A stretch of DNA of 64,000 nucleotides, taken from Trileptium ribeirensis. Its lineage: Eukaryota; Nematoda; Enoplea; Enoplida; Thoracostomopsidae. Location: assembly GCA_030248225.1 (NCBI GenBank), contig JASANE010028600.1, forward strand, positions 1 through 64,000, written 5' to 3'. Below are positions 39,224-48,426 of the stretch, piece by piece. The notes below the pieces were generated by a model that was not told the DNA's origin, made no database searches, and saw only the letters and a list, made by a program, of their open reading frames with translations. The translations under genes were made by a program, and so were the position numbers. Numbering within the stretch: position 1 is the first letter of the stretch; each line of letters opens with the position of its first letter.

Positions 39224-39265
39224 GGGGTGGTTTCTCGCCGTACCTCTACGGTGGAGAGCCACCCC
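39224..39265 (+). promoter_or_regulatory. Long hairpin in the transcribed part of the LTR
   Basis: GGGGTGG pairs with CCACCCC, and the inner arms TTTCTCGCCGTA and TACGGTGGAGAG continue the stem (18 of 19 positions including G-U pairs) around a CCTC loop. It would be in the RNA leader about 100 nt after the predicted start. The 3' LTR copy at 61393-61434 keeps most pairs. The role is unknown; packaging or dimerisation signal is a guess. Confidence 0.6.
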
Positions 39266-41164
39266 TGGGTTTAGGATTTTCACAACCATGCAAGGGCCGC
39301 TCTTTGTGGACGTTGCAGCGTCGGAAGGATGCTCCGCGCGCCCGTAAATGTCGGACCCCGCCGAAATTCTCAGAATGCATCAAAATTATTCGAAATTAGT
39401 CTCGCTCGCGTTTCGACTGGTTCCCCGCTCCTCGGACGTTTTTTCTTTCTTTCACAGGTCCGAGGAGTGATCAAAATTTTACATTAGGGCAAGTGACCGT
39501 GATCAAAGCTTCTAGGTTAAGGCGATATTAAATTTGTTACTTAGAAAAAGGGGAGAAATGTGTTAAGACTTGGTTAAGAGCTATCGAAAAAGGGTTCAGC
39601 CAAAATTTATAAGAGTTAACCGGAGTGATGCCGGGGACGTGGCCGTTTGCATCCGCGGGTGACACGAGTTGTCCCCGATTGTCTAAAATCGAACTGCAGC
39701 GTCGAATCCACGTTCGTTCGCTGCCTTCCTTTGTTTCTGATCGAAGGATGATGCAAACGACCGCGGGCCCCAGCTTAAGCACAAATTTTTTTGAGAGGCT
39801 TACTAGTTGAGAATAGAGCGAAACAGGGACTGGAGCTGGCGGTGGACTAAAATGCACTGAGCGTCGGTAGGACGTGGGTTTTCTAACCGTGCAACTACGG
39901 GGAAAGTTCAGGTCGCTACCCACTCCCGGAGCCCTCTGGGAGCGAGTCTCGGATTAGTTGGGTCGTTCACGAGCCACTCCAGTCGCTGTTGAAACTGTAC
40001 AAAATTTTGGATCTTTGTTTCCCTTGTTCATGCCTAGTAAAAAATTTTACGTAGGGGATAAAGCATCACGGTTTAACAGGTAGCCAATTGCTTCATCTGT
40101 AACGAAAGCCATCGTTTTTCCATCAAAATTTGCCGGGTTCAGTTCGATAAAACATGCTAAGGACATCGCATTTGAATGGAATGTATTGGGTCCTTCCTGG
40201 GTATCTTGCAGGGTACTCGGGATTTATTCTGTCATCTAATGAATGTTGTAAATAAGTGCCGTACGCCCCAATTGGGCGGTGTTTATAGTGTGTGAATAAT
40301 GCAAAATTTGGCGCGACAGTAAACGAGTTGAGTCGTGTCTAAATTGTTAAAGCAGTTCGGAATTTTGCTTAACTGTCTAACCACAGTAGTCTTGCTTTGG
40401 AAATCTTTAGCTTCGGCAAGCACCCCTAAAGATCTATGAACCCAAGTGAATTTTAACAGCGGCGAACAACACCTCCACAACACCACGCCTGGTCGATTAA
40501 GTTCTCCCGCACGCTTCCGAGTCAGAGTCCGAACCAGCGATCCTCTCCGCAATTTGCATTATACCCGCATCATCAAGAACGCCCCTGCCGCAAACCCCTC
40601 GCCGTTAATCATTGCCCTGCTTAGCCCGCCGCCCGGCTTGCAACTCTAATAATTAGAATCTTGACACTCAATGGACTGGGGCGTCCGCCTCAGTACCCCT
40701 ACGTTATCATAAGTAATCAAAATTTAAAGAGCAAACATCAACTAGGCCCTTTAGGATTTGCGCGTGCTTATAGTTTAGGCTTCTGGGCCCGTCGTGCAAC
40801 GATCTAGGAGTAGAAACGTGACAAAGTGCATAGAGACACACCCATGGGGAACTATGACCAGAACACCCCGCTCAGGGGAGTAAGTGAATTATGAGGGAAA
40901 GGCGAGGCAGCCTTATTACCTGTGAGCAGGCCTAAGGGTTGACTCTCCCTCGGGGGACCTCATACCATTAGACACGTGGGCCAAAATAGGGGCCAGGCCG
41001 AACACCCTGGTTAACCCGCCGGCAGCCTGCTAAGCTAAGCGGTTCCCTTAGGTCATCGCATAGATCACCGGGGAGTCGTGAAAGCCGGGGTTGTCCAGGC
41101 ACCACACCCTAAGGAAACAGTGGTGCAGCTGGGATCCCTTAGGGCCAGAACTGGTCCTAGTACA

Positions 41165-42749
41165 TAAATTTAGTAGTATTGTCGTCACTTTTATATAATG
41201 TTAAGGTATCAGTGTTGTGCCTAGGTGTTAGATATAAGGTGGTAAGCTCATGCGTTCCAAGAGGCCGACGTGTTTGATCGGTGTCATGTTGAGTTGAGAC
41301 TAACTTAGCGCCCTTGTGATGGGGGAAACCATATTTAGTTTTTGAGCTACTGGGAATAAACGTTACCCGAGCACTGTGCCGCTTGGATCGTGTGAGCCTG
41401 AATTAACTATTTTGAATACGAGAGTCGCAGTGGTGAAACGAGTACAGCCATGCAATAGCGCCTGCCAGTTCAGCAAGGAATATGTCAGGTGGTCGTGCCG
41501 CGGAATGTGTGATGAAGCTAGTAGTTATTTTCCTTTTATAGAAATCGCAAGCTGGCGAGAGTGGTAACCGACGGAACCGGTAATTTAATAGCATTAATAC
41601 TATTGGTATTTTAAATATTGCCAGTGAGGTCAACCTCTTCGAATTGGGCTCATTTGGTCACGTCGAACTAATTTATCGGCCAATACGTAACTGTTTGGCA
41701 GTCGGACTTTTGCACGGACTTTATCGTGGACATTTCGTCTTCGTCGCGTGTTATTTCGACTACTATCATTAGCCGCAAGGGCGTCCACATTTCGGGATCG
41801 GACAATATATTAATCATCTCGCCGCGTATTTCCGGTGCGATAATCACACCATCGATAGCGTACTCTACGTCCGCTGTACGAATTTGGACCAGCACCGCGC
41901 GACCGCCTGGCAACCAACCTCGGCAACTTCACGTGGAGGCAGCGACGGGATACGATCTTGCTCCGAAGGACATTGTGTGCATAAATTGCTAACTGAATCG
42001 ACGGTCAGTATTTGAGGTTGATGTATTATAGTTATATCTTTTATACATTTATTTCATGATGGAGCAGATGAATCAATGCCTTTATTATGTGTACATTCAG
42101 TTGTAGATGGTAGCAATTTGCTAAATAATTTGCAATCGCAAGGCGGATATATTTTTAAACGTATTCCTCTGCCGCACGTACCTCCTGAGCAGAAGACTGG
42201 TCAAATCCGCTAAGCACCATTATTAGAAGGGGTTGTTTTAATTAACCGATTAAATTAGCGATCGATTCCGTTTCGACTTTTGCAATTTAGGCTTCATTGA
42301 GACTCTTTGATAAGGTTTACCCAATTTTGAGCCTACTGGTGTAGAGATCAGTACCCTCGTAACACTGGGTAAAGTCGTAAATTTCATTACGGTGCTTACT
42401 TAAGCAATCTCGCGTTGAAGACTCTAGGTGCAGAATACCAGAACCAAAGTTGAGGAACTATTAAGAGTGTTCTGAATCTGCTGAGAAGTAGGACTTAATA
42501 CTTGATACGGTCAATAGCACGCAGCTCAAGTAATCAAAGCGAAGCGAAAAGTTCACACCAACAATCACATACTTAAGGAATAGGCACACAGGTACAGTGA
42601 GATTTACTTGACAGTAGAAGTTCCGCAATAAAGTAAACACGTATATCTGATTTATACATTTAACATCCGTGTTCAGGTCAGGTTTGAACCACGGACGCCC
42701 TACAACTCAAAACAATTAGGGATTCTTAATAATTCGGAATTATGTCATA
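41165..42749 (+). other. Untranslated leader of the giant element
   Basis: 1.58 kb between the LTR and gag. No tRNA-complementary primer-binding site beginning TGG is visible directly after the LTR, which is followed by TAAATTTAGTAG. A GC-richer block at 41670-41990 has overlapping frames on both strands; the 81-codon minus-strand frame (41668-41913) has a more protein-like composition than the Ile/Ser-rich plus frame, but neither is recognisable. ATG codons precede gag, for example at 42742 with an immediate stop. Confidence 0.6.
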
Positions 42750-43682
42750 ATGTCATTACCAGCGAGCGCAAATAGAACGCCGATTAGCGGCACGTCAGCA
42801 ACAACAAATGTAGGAGGTGGCACGGCCACCACGGCTGGTAGTACAAATGGACCCAGCCCCACTGTATCAGGAGACCCACTAGTAGCAATCCCACAGCAGC
42901 TAATGGAACGGACAACCACAACGGCACCAATCATACAGGTGGGCGACATCCCACAATTTTCAGGAGCTAACGGACAGGACTTTGAGGCATGGCTAGCCAC
43001 CTACGACAACTTGAGGGACGCAAATGGATGGACGTTAGACCAGAAACTAATTTGCTTCCCGACTGTCTTAAAAGGCGAAGCGCTTAAGATATACGAAAGC
43101 TTCCCGGACTGCCAGAAACAAACGTACGAAGCCCTTTGCTACAACATGGGCTTCATGTACTCCTCCTCGCAGCGCGACGGAGACGCACTAATCACGCTAC
43201 GCATGCGCATACAGGGAGAACGAGAATCCGTCGCTATGTACGGACTTGACCTCCAAAACCTCGTGGACAGAGCATTCCCGGAGGTCGAAGATGAACAACG
43301 TGACGCACTACTACAGAAATTCTTGCGACAAGGACTGAGGAAGGAGTTGAAATCTGGCGTTATAGGGAAAACCTATCCATCTTTCAAACACATGATGGAT
43401 AAGCTCAAGTACAAGGAGGACGCTATTATAGCGTCCCAAAAGGATATTATCGGAGTACCGGTTCGTAAAAGCAGCCGGTCTAAAACAGTTAACTACATGA
43501 CACAGGGAGGTGAAAATAGCCAACTAGTAGATCAAATACGTGAGGCACTCGATGAGAACAAGCGCACTACAGCCGGCAGCGATGCTACTATCGCTCGGCT
43601 CATCGATCTACTAGACAAGCGTACCGAGCAACACCAATTAAATGCGATGATGCAGAATAACGGAGCGGAGCACCGCAGATAG
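42750..43682 (+). CDS. gag: Gag, capsid-like region
   Basis: 310 codons from ATG at 42750. The first 70 residues are Thr/Gly/Pro-rich. Residues about 70-240 follow the retrotransposon gag pattern: IPQFSGANGQDFEAWL, then FPTVLKGEALKIYESF and a helical stretch ending near LRQGLRKEL. It would form the capsid of the particle in the cytoplasm. The stop at 43680-43682 comes just before the zinc knuckle, which is in the -1 frame (43679 on). The break is either a frameshift mutation or a programmed shift; I see no clear slippery heptamer. It lies 1.6 kb after the 5' LTR. Confidence 0.85.
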   Translation: MSLPASANRTPISGTSATTNVGGGTATTAGSTNGPSPTVSGDPLVAIPQQLMERTTTTAPIIQVGDIPQFSGANGQDFEAWLATYDNLRDANGWTLDQKLICFPTVLKGEALKIYESFPDCQKQTYEALCYNMGFMYSSSQRDGDALITLRMRIQGERESVAMYGLDLQNLVDRAFPEVEDEQRDALLQKFLRQGLRKELKSGVIGKTYPSFKHMMDKLKYKEDAIIASQKDIIGVPVRKSSRSKTVNYMTQGGENSQLVDQIREALDENKRTTAGSDATIARLIDLLDKRTEQHQLNAMMQNNGAEHRR

Positions 43683-43843
43683 GCGCAAATGCGATACCAC
43701 CAGCAACGCCCGTAGGAAACCAATGCTTTCGATGTGGCTATCTAGGGCATTTCGCTAGAGAATGCCCGTATTTTCGAATGGACATATATGATCCATTGCA
43801 AAACGAGTATACACGCTTAGCCACGCGCGCAGCGCCTAACTAA
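43679..43843 (+). CDS. gag: Gag nucleocapsid part: CCHC zinc knuckle (frame-shifted)
   Basis: In the frame starting at 43679, CFRCGYLGHFAREC (from 43724) is a perfect C-x2-C-x4-H-x4-C zinc knuckle, the RNA-binding nucleocapsid signature. TAA at 43841-43843 interrupts the frame. The same frame goes on to about 43970 as Pro/Tyr/Arg-rich sequence containing PPQY (43889-43900), a PPxY late-domain-type motif. It is clearly the C-terminal part of gag, separated by a -1 shift and a stop. Confidence 0.85.
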   Translation: MGANAIPPATPVGNQCFRCGYLGHFARECPYFRMDIYDPLQNEYTRLATRAAPN

Positions 43844-43925
43844 ACGTACGGTGCACCGCCACCGCCCGCTATCGAATATGCTAGGCCGCCACCGCAGTAC
43901 AATAATCGTCCTCGCTATCGAGTAG

Positions 43926-44663
43926 TTGAACCTAGAGGTGGAGCACGCTACTCGCGACATTGATGATTGGAACAATATAGCTAGTCAGCGGGGATACACT
44001 GGTTATGGGCAGCAAGGATACTATCACCCAGAGTCCGCAAATTACAACGCGTATGGCAATGGTAGTCAGACCGAATATTATAATCGATCCCGCGGACGCA
44101 GCGCAAATGGGTATAACCAGCGAAACAACGGGTATAACCCAACATACGATCGACGCTATGCTGCACCACCCCAACCATTGTCGGCCGAGGCCGCGCCATT
44201 TCGACCGCGCACGCCTAGTAACGTTTGGAACAACGTAAATCAATTAGGAGCAGTGTCTCGAAACAGACCTGCGCAGGCACCTGTAAATAACACCGAGCGA
44301 CCTGACCGTCGTAATGCAGGCGTAATGTCAGTGACCAAGGCAGTAGATCCTGAGCTAGCACACCGCTTAGATGTCATGCGACATGAAATTTCCACGTTAG
44401 AGGAACGCGCAGGAGCTGGCTTAGGCACCCGTTCGGCACAAGTTAATATGATGGTCACTGAAGATGAAACAATGCAAGAACAGAACAGCCCAAATTTCGG
44501 AATTGAGCAAGCATACCCAGATGAAATTGAAACAGAACCAGATGTATATCAAGTAAATTCATTGCAAGCAAGTAGGAACACACCACGAAAATGGTCACAA
44601 GCGACCAGGTCGCGGAGTGGCATTGAACCAAATCAAACATATGAAGAGGAAACACTTGCATAA
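43926..44663 (+). CDS. Gly/Tyr/Asn/Arg-rich Gag-tail ORF
   Basis: The open frame begins without an ATG (TTG at 43926), so it is more likely the shifted continuation of the gag tail than a separate gene. Residues about 20-90 are rich in GY, YN and RG pairs (ARGYTGYGQQGYY type), a low-complexity, prion-like or RGG-like RNA-binding composition. The rest is polar and acidic. No known domain. It ends 113 bases before the next long ORF. Confidence 0.55.
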   Translation: MNLEVEHATRDIDDWNNIASQRGYTGYGQQGYYHPESANYNAYGNGSQTEYYNRSRGRSANGYNQRNNGYNPTYDRRYAAPPQPLSAEAAPFRPRTPSNVWNNVNQLGAVSRNRPAQAPVNNTERPDRRNAGVMSVTKAVDPELAHRLDVMRHEISTLEERAGAGLGTRSAQVNMMVTEDETMQEQNSPNFGIEQAYPDEIETEPDVYQVNSLQASRNTPRKWSQATRSRSGIEPNQTYEEETLA

Positions 44664-44776
44664 GGAGAGTACAACTACAATAGAGTACAAAACAATACTG
44701 AACCTAAACGGCGCTCGGCTTTGTTGTTTCCAACCCCTGGCGCGCAGGGTGTGACCCGAGACCTTGTGAATACTGG

Positions 44777-47700
44777 TTGACAACTAACTTATTTGTATAT
44801 CCCGATAGGAAGTCAGCGCGGGGAGATGAAGAGTACCGAGATACCGAGCAGAGGAGTGGGTCTCGGAGGGGAGGAGGAACCGAGAACCTAAAGGAACCAA
44901 AGGAACCTAATGATCCTGAAGTGCCGAGTGAGAAATATGGGAGGTGGCCGTTCGAACTTCGGGGGCCGATTAATAGGGCATCCGTGTCAAGCAATGACCC
45001 AAACGCTGGCACGTGTAACCCATCTCAGGCGGCTGCACATCGGATGGAACCTAAGAACCTAGTGGATGGAGAACCTAATGTACCTAATGGATTGGAACCT
45101 AGAGAGACGCCGTTCGGACTTCGGGGGCCGATTAATAGGGGTCGCGTGTTTGACAATGGCTCTAGCGCCGGCACGGCACAACCTGGTGAACCCGCGAATT
45201 TCTATAGTCTTATTCAAAATTATGTATGTGAAGCGGAACCAGAAGAACCTGCGGAGGAACTTATGAACCTAATGGAACCTAGTGGACTAGCGCTTACCGA
45301 GAACCTAATGGAACCTGGCGGATGGAATGGAATACCTAAGGACCTAATGGAAGGGAACCGAGAACCTAAGGAACTAAATGAACTTAACCTAGCGGATGCA
45401 TCCAACTTAACTAAACTGACTTCCACCAATTTAGGGCGGCCGTGTGAGGCCCCTGTAGCTTTTCAACCGACCGGGGAAGACCGTAAAGGACACTGGTCAG
45501 GTGCGATGGAGACCTTCGGAACACGGGTCAGTCCGATTGTCCTAACTCCGTTCAAAATTCGAAAACGTATGTGTACCCTAGTATCTTTAGAGGCCGGGGA
45601 AGACCGTAGAGGACACTGGCCAGGAGAAGGGAGGCGTCGGGCAATGAGCCGCTGCGATGGTCCGAGCTCCATTCAAAATTGTAATTCATGTGTAGGACCA
45701 AATTCGAATAGAGTTCGGTCCCTAAGTGTAGGAGCCGTAGGGCCCGATCGGGTCGGGAGCTGCGGTTATCGTTTGTCGTTGCATAGTAGCTTCAACCGGC
45801 AGGTGAAAATGTGTGTGTTTGAGTCTGAGTCAGCTAGAACCGACACCACGGGAATGTGTGTAGAACCGGGGATAGAGACTGTGCAGCATGCGAGTGAAAC
45901 AGGTTTAGGGCTACTCGGAGACAACGCCGAGCCGAGTGCCGAAAACACTACCAGCATAGAAGATCACGATAATCGAGCTAGCCTTTGTGAAGTAATGGAA
46001 CCCAATGATAATAAAGTGGAACCAGATAACCCAATGAAGGATGGTATTGATAAGGAGGAACCAATGGTAACCAGCAAAAGCTCGAAGATTGTGATGATAA
46101 CACCCATGGTAAGTAACATAGCACAGAGAGCAATTGGAACAGAGAACCAGCGATTGGAGAGTAAAACGGAAATTGTAGCATGCCAACTGAGTACAGAAGA
46201 AGCCAACGCACCAGGGATCGACTCGACCGGATCGCTGGCTTGCTTTACCCAGATAATTGAGCAAGCCTTAAAATCACCCGAATTAATGGGGAATGTACAC
46301 ACTTTCGGCCAAGTTAGCATAGACCCTGCGATTAACAACACTGAAACAGACTTGATAGCATTTAAGTATAAATTGAATCAAAGGAACTCGCGAATGTACA
46401 TACAACAGACATTAGACATCATACTGAGGAAATTGCACGCCTTAGATAGCACTAGTGATATAGTAGAACCACTGATTTTGCAAGAATTACCTGAAGAGGA
46501 GCGACTAGTGCTGCTGGGACCGGATTCAGAATTTGTACCAGCAGTTAAACCGGAATGTCACGGAAAATTCCCCCATTATATTCTCGCACTGCCCAAGCTA
46601 CGTTTCGGGGAAGATCGGATGCCAGTGAGGACAGTATTTTATCGGAGGGTCATAGCCGTGTCGGAGCGGATATGCCATGCACACCAGTTGCTTAGACGTC
46701 GAGTGGCTGGGAAGGCCCGAATTGACCGACGGCGGGACGCTGCCGTTTTGTCAGGGCTGTTAGGGTTCGCATCTCCGTTCCTACACACTATGCCGGGGAT
46801 ACACGTTAGCAGTTGCATGTTAAAACACCTTGAAGGACTTTTGGAGATCGTTGCCCGGGTTATCAACGCAATGAGCATCACACAGGCAATAACGGAAGTA
46901 TATCGATCTCAAATACCCATCCTCCAAACATGCATCGTATGTGAGGAACGACATAACCCAAATTCTATGCCTGGGGAAGCGTGTGCTTTTATCACTTATC
47001 ACGGCGAATGGGATTACACCGGGAATCTGTCCGCAGATTATGGAACCATTAGAAGGGACGGGACAGTATCCATTCGATCAAGTAGCACACAGGGATTACA
47101 CACGGCGTACGAACTCATAGCGTATAGGGGATCAAACTTAGAGTTCTTAGAGACCGTAGTAGACGCGCCGTACTTATTGGACCATCTAGTTACGGAATTT
47201 GACGAAGCCGGGCCCAAGGTTCCGATGCAGTCACTGCATCATATCGTGTACGCTATAATGGCTAACGCCCTTTTCACCGATATAGATAGTAAGCCAAAAC
47301 GCGAAGAACCACTATACTTACGACTACTGTGGTTGCGCAAGCCCGCTCAAAACATTTGGCAAAATGACCCATCAGAAGACATGGACTTAATTCCAAACAT
47401 GGACCATGACGCGGACATAACATTCATCGACGAAGAAGAACTTGAAAGCGAGTTGAGTGCCGTACTCAGCGACACCAGTGGTGACGAAATTGACATACTA
47501 GCAATTGACTCGCTCAACTCTGACAATCTCATCTCTGAGCTAAGCTTCTCCATGGACACCGAAGTTGCCAGCAATGGACATGACGATGCTATTAACGGGA
47601 GTGGCCGAGCATCCCCGACCAGGTCGGTACGGTCCTCTCCAAACGTATTTGGACAGGGTATTGAAGCTGCAGTCGGATTGCTAAATAAGGGAACTAAAAT

Positions 47701-48037
47701 AATGGGATTGCTAATTGCTCTGCTAATCCTCCATCAGTTAGGGCAAACTCAAGCTATCGCCACGCCATTTTCATACCAGGTCGCACGCTTAGGAGCTATG
47801 GTAAATCAACAAGTGGGCACGTTAATCGAACCGCAAGGCCTAGTAATAACCGCTTCGCAATCAACCTTTTTACCAATAATACTAAGACTATCTCTAGATG
47901 GGCTACAACCCAGTCGCAAGCAACTGGTGTGGCGTGGTGTGTATACACTCCTCGGGGTAAACCATGCTTGGGGAACTGCTGTCCAAACCCAAATTGTACT
48001 ACCATGCCGGATTTACAACAGAAAGTCCAAGAATTAG
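44777..48037 (+). CDS. 1,086-codon ORF; unknown N-terminal region, signal peptide of env-like module at the end
   Basis: The frame opens after a TGA and begins at TTG, so the true start is unknown. Residues 1-220 are dominated by EPN/EPK/NLMEP repeats. A LRGPINR unit occurs twice 164 nt apart, and an EDR-K/R-GHW unit twice about 125 nt apart (near 45470 and 45595). Residues about 500-900 look globular, with a CIVCEERHN Cys pair, and I do not recognise them. Residues about 880-930 are very acidic. From Met 976 (47702) comes a hydrophobic signal-peptide-like run (MGLLIALLILHQLGQTQA) and then an ectodomain-like stretch. I infer that env begins here, perhaps from a spliced mRNA. The frame is lost at about 47930-48037 and continues one frame back. 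Confidence 0.6.
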   Translation: MTTNLFVYPDRKSARGDEEYRDTEQRSGSRRGGGTENLKEPKEPNDPEVPSEKYGRWPFELRGPINRASVSSNDPNAGTCNPSQAAAHRMEPKNLVDGEPNVPNGLEPRETPFGLRGPINRGRVFDNGSSAGTAQPGEPANFYSLIQNYVCEAEPEEPAEELMNLMEPSGLALTENLMEPGGWNGIPKDLMEGNREPKELNELNLADASNLTKLTSTNLGRPCEAPVAFQPTGEDRKGHWSGAMETFGTRVSPIVLTPFKIRKRMCTLVSLEAGEDRRGHWPGEGRRRAMSRCDGPSSIQNCNSCVGPNSNRVRSLSVGAVGPDRVGSCGYRLSLHSSFNRQVKMCVFESESARTDTTGMCVEPGIETVQHASETGLGLLGDNAEPSAENTTSIEDHDNRASLCEVMEPNDNKVEPDNPMKDGIDKEEPMVTSKSSKIVMITPMVSNIAQRAIGTENQRLESKTEIVACQLSTEEANAPGIDSTGSLACFTQIIEQALKSPELMGNVHTFGQVSIDPAINNTETDLIAFKYKLNQRNSRMYIQQTLDIILRKLHALDSTSDIVEPLILQELPEEERLVLLGPDSEFVPAVKPECHGKFPHYILALPKLRFGEDRMPVRTVFYRRVIAVSERICHAHQLLRRRVAGKARIDRRRDAAVLSGLLGFASPFLHTMPGIHVSSCMLKHLEGLLEIVARVINAMSITQAITEVYRSQIPILQTCIVCEERHNPNSMPGEACAFITYHGEWDYTGNLSADYGTIRRDGTVSIRSSSTQGLHTAYELIAYRGSNLEFLETVVDAPYLLDHLVTEFDEAGPKVPMQSLHHIVYAIMANALFTDIDSKPKREEPLYLRLLWLRKPAQNIWQNDPSEDMDLIPNMDHDADITFIDEEELESELSAVLSDTSGDEIDILAIDSLNSDNLISELSFSMDTEVASNGHDDAINGSGRASPTRSVRSSPNVFGQGIEAAVGLLNKGTKIMGLLIALLILHQLGQTQAIATPFSYQVARLGAMVNQQVGTLIEPQGLVITASQSTFLPIILRLSLDGLQPSRKQLVWRGVYTLLGVNHAWGTAVQTQIVLPCRIYNRKSKN

Positions 48038-48426
48038 AAGGAGAATTAAGGAGTACCTATCAAGGTGTATTAGATACTAGTTACTACATGGCACTAATGC
48101 GCGAATATTGCGAGGCGAATTCTCATCTTTGCGAGGAACCTAAGGTTAGAAAGAAACGATTTCTCGCTGCATTAGCTGGAGCCGCAGGCGTAGTAACAGG
48201 ATTTTTAGGTGTCGGTGTAGCGTTCACCAACGCTGTACACCTTAAGGACTTAAATAAGCAGGTGCTAGCGTTATCTAAGGAAATGAGAAACACATATAAT
48301 GTCGCTTATGGTAATTCGCGAGCGATCATGAAATTAACGCACGCTAACGAGGAGTTATATTCATTTTTACATCATGAGATGCAGGAAGTAGTCACTATGA
48401 TCGATCAGGTAAGGTGCCAGGAGTAA
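47929..48426 (+). CDS. env: Envelope-like protein, middle part with cleavage site and fusion-peptide-like segment
   Basis: This frame overlaps the end of the previous one and starts at GTG, so it is a frameshifted continuation. It has a Cys-rich start (CCPNPNC), a coiled-coil-prone stretch, then a basic furin-type site RKKR (48148-48159, residues 74-77). An Ala/Gly/Val-rich hydrophobic run and a heptad-like helix follow, the layout of class I viral fusion proteins and of errantivirus/baculovirus-F-type Env. It would act at the membrane after proteolytic cleavage. The frame ends at 48424-48426 and the protein goes on in a third frame from about 48414. Confidence 0.68.
   Translation: MAWCVYTPRGKPCLGNCCPNPNCTTMPDLQQKVQELEGELRSTYQGVLDTSYYMALMREYCEANSHLCEEPKVRKKRFLAALAGAAGVVTGFLGVGVAFTNAVHLKDLNKQVLALSKEMRNTYNVAYGNSRAIMKLTHANEELYSFLHHEMQEVVTMIDQVRCQE

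Larger units (their letters stand above)
37493..41164 (+). repeat. 5' LTR of the giant element
   Basis: It starts TGTAACAGCCCGAG and ends CCTAGTACA, giving canonical TG...CA ends, and is about 3,672 bp long. It aligns end to end with 59667-63319. One 16-base indel lies near 39290 (the 5' copy has AAGGGCCGCTCTTTGT-like extra sequence). U3 holds a TATA box about 1.6 kb in. Short frames conserved in both LTRs (38879-39100, 39151-39399, and antisense 40283-40552) are simply shared by descent and carry no known domain. Confidence 0.96.

Noticed and set aside
38879..39399. Hydrophobic short frames conserved in both LTRs of the giant element (also 61048-61640)
   Set aside because: The LTRs are copies of one another, so sharing is expected. 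Frames are short, change length between the LTRs and have no recognisable domain.
39872..39929. Degenerate tRNA-like sequence antisense in the giant element's LTR
   Set aside because: A few phrases recall the tRNA-like piece of the other LTRs, but A and B boxes are too poor to call a feature.
40283..40649. Overlapping sense and antisense frames in the LTR (also 62439-62805)
   Set aside because: Same reason: identity by descent and no domain evidence.
43660..43690. Programmed -1 frameshift between gag and zinc knuckle
   Set aside because: The frames are correctly related, but I see no clear slippery heptamer, and other frameshifts in this copy are plainly mutations. Left open.
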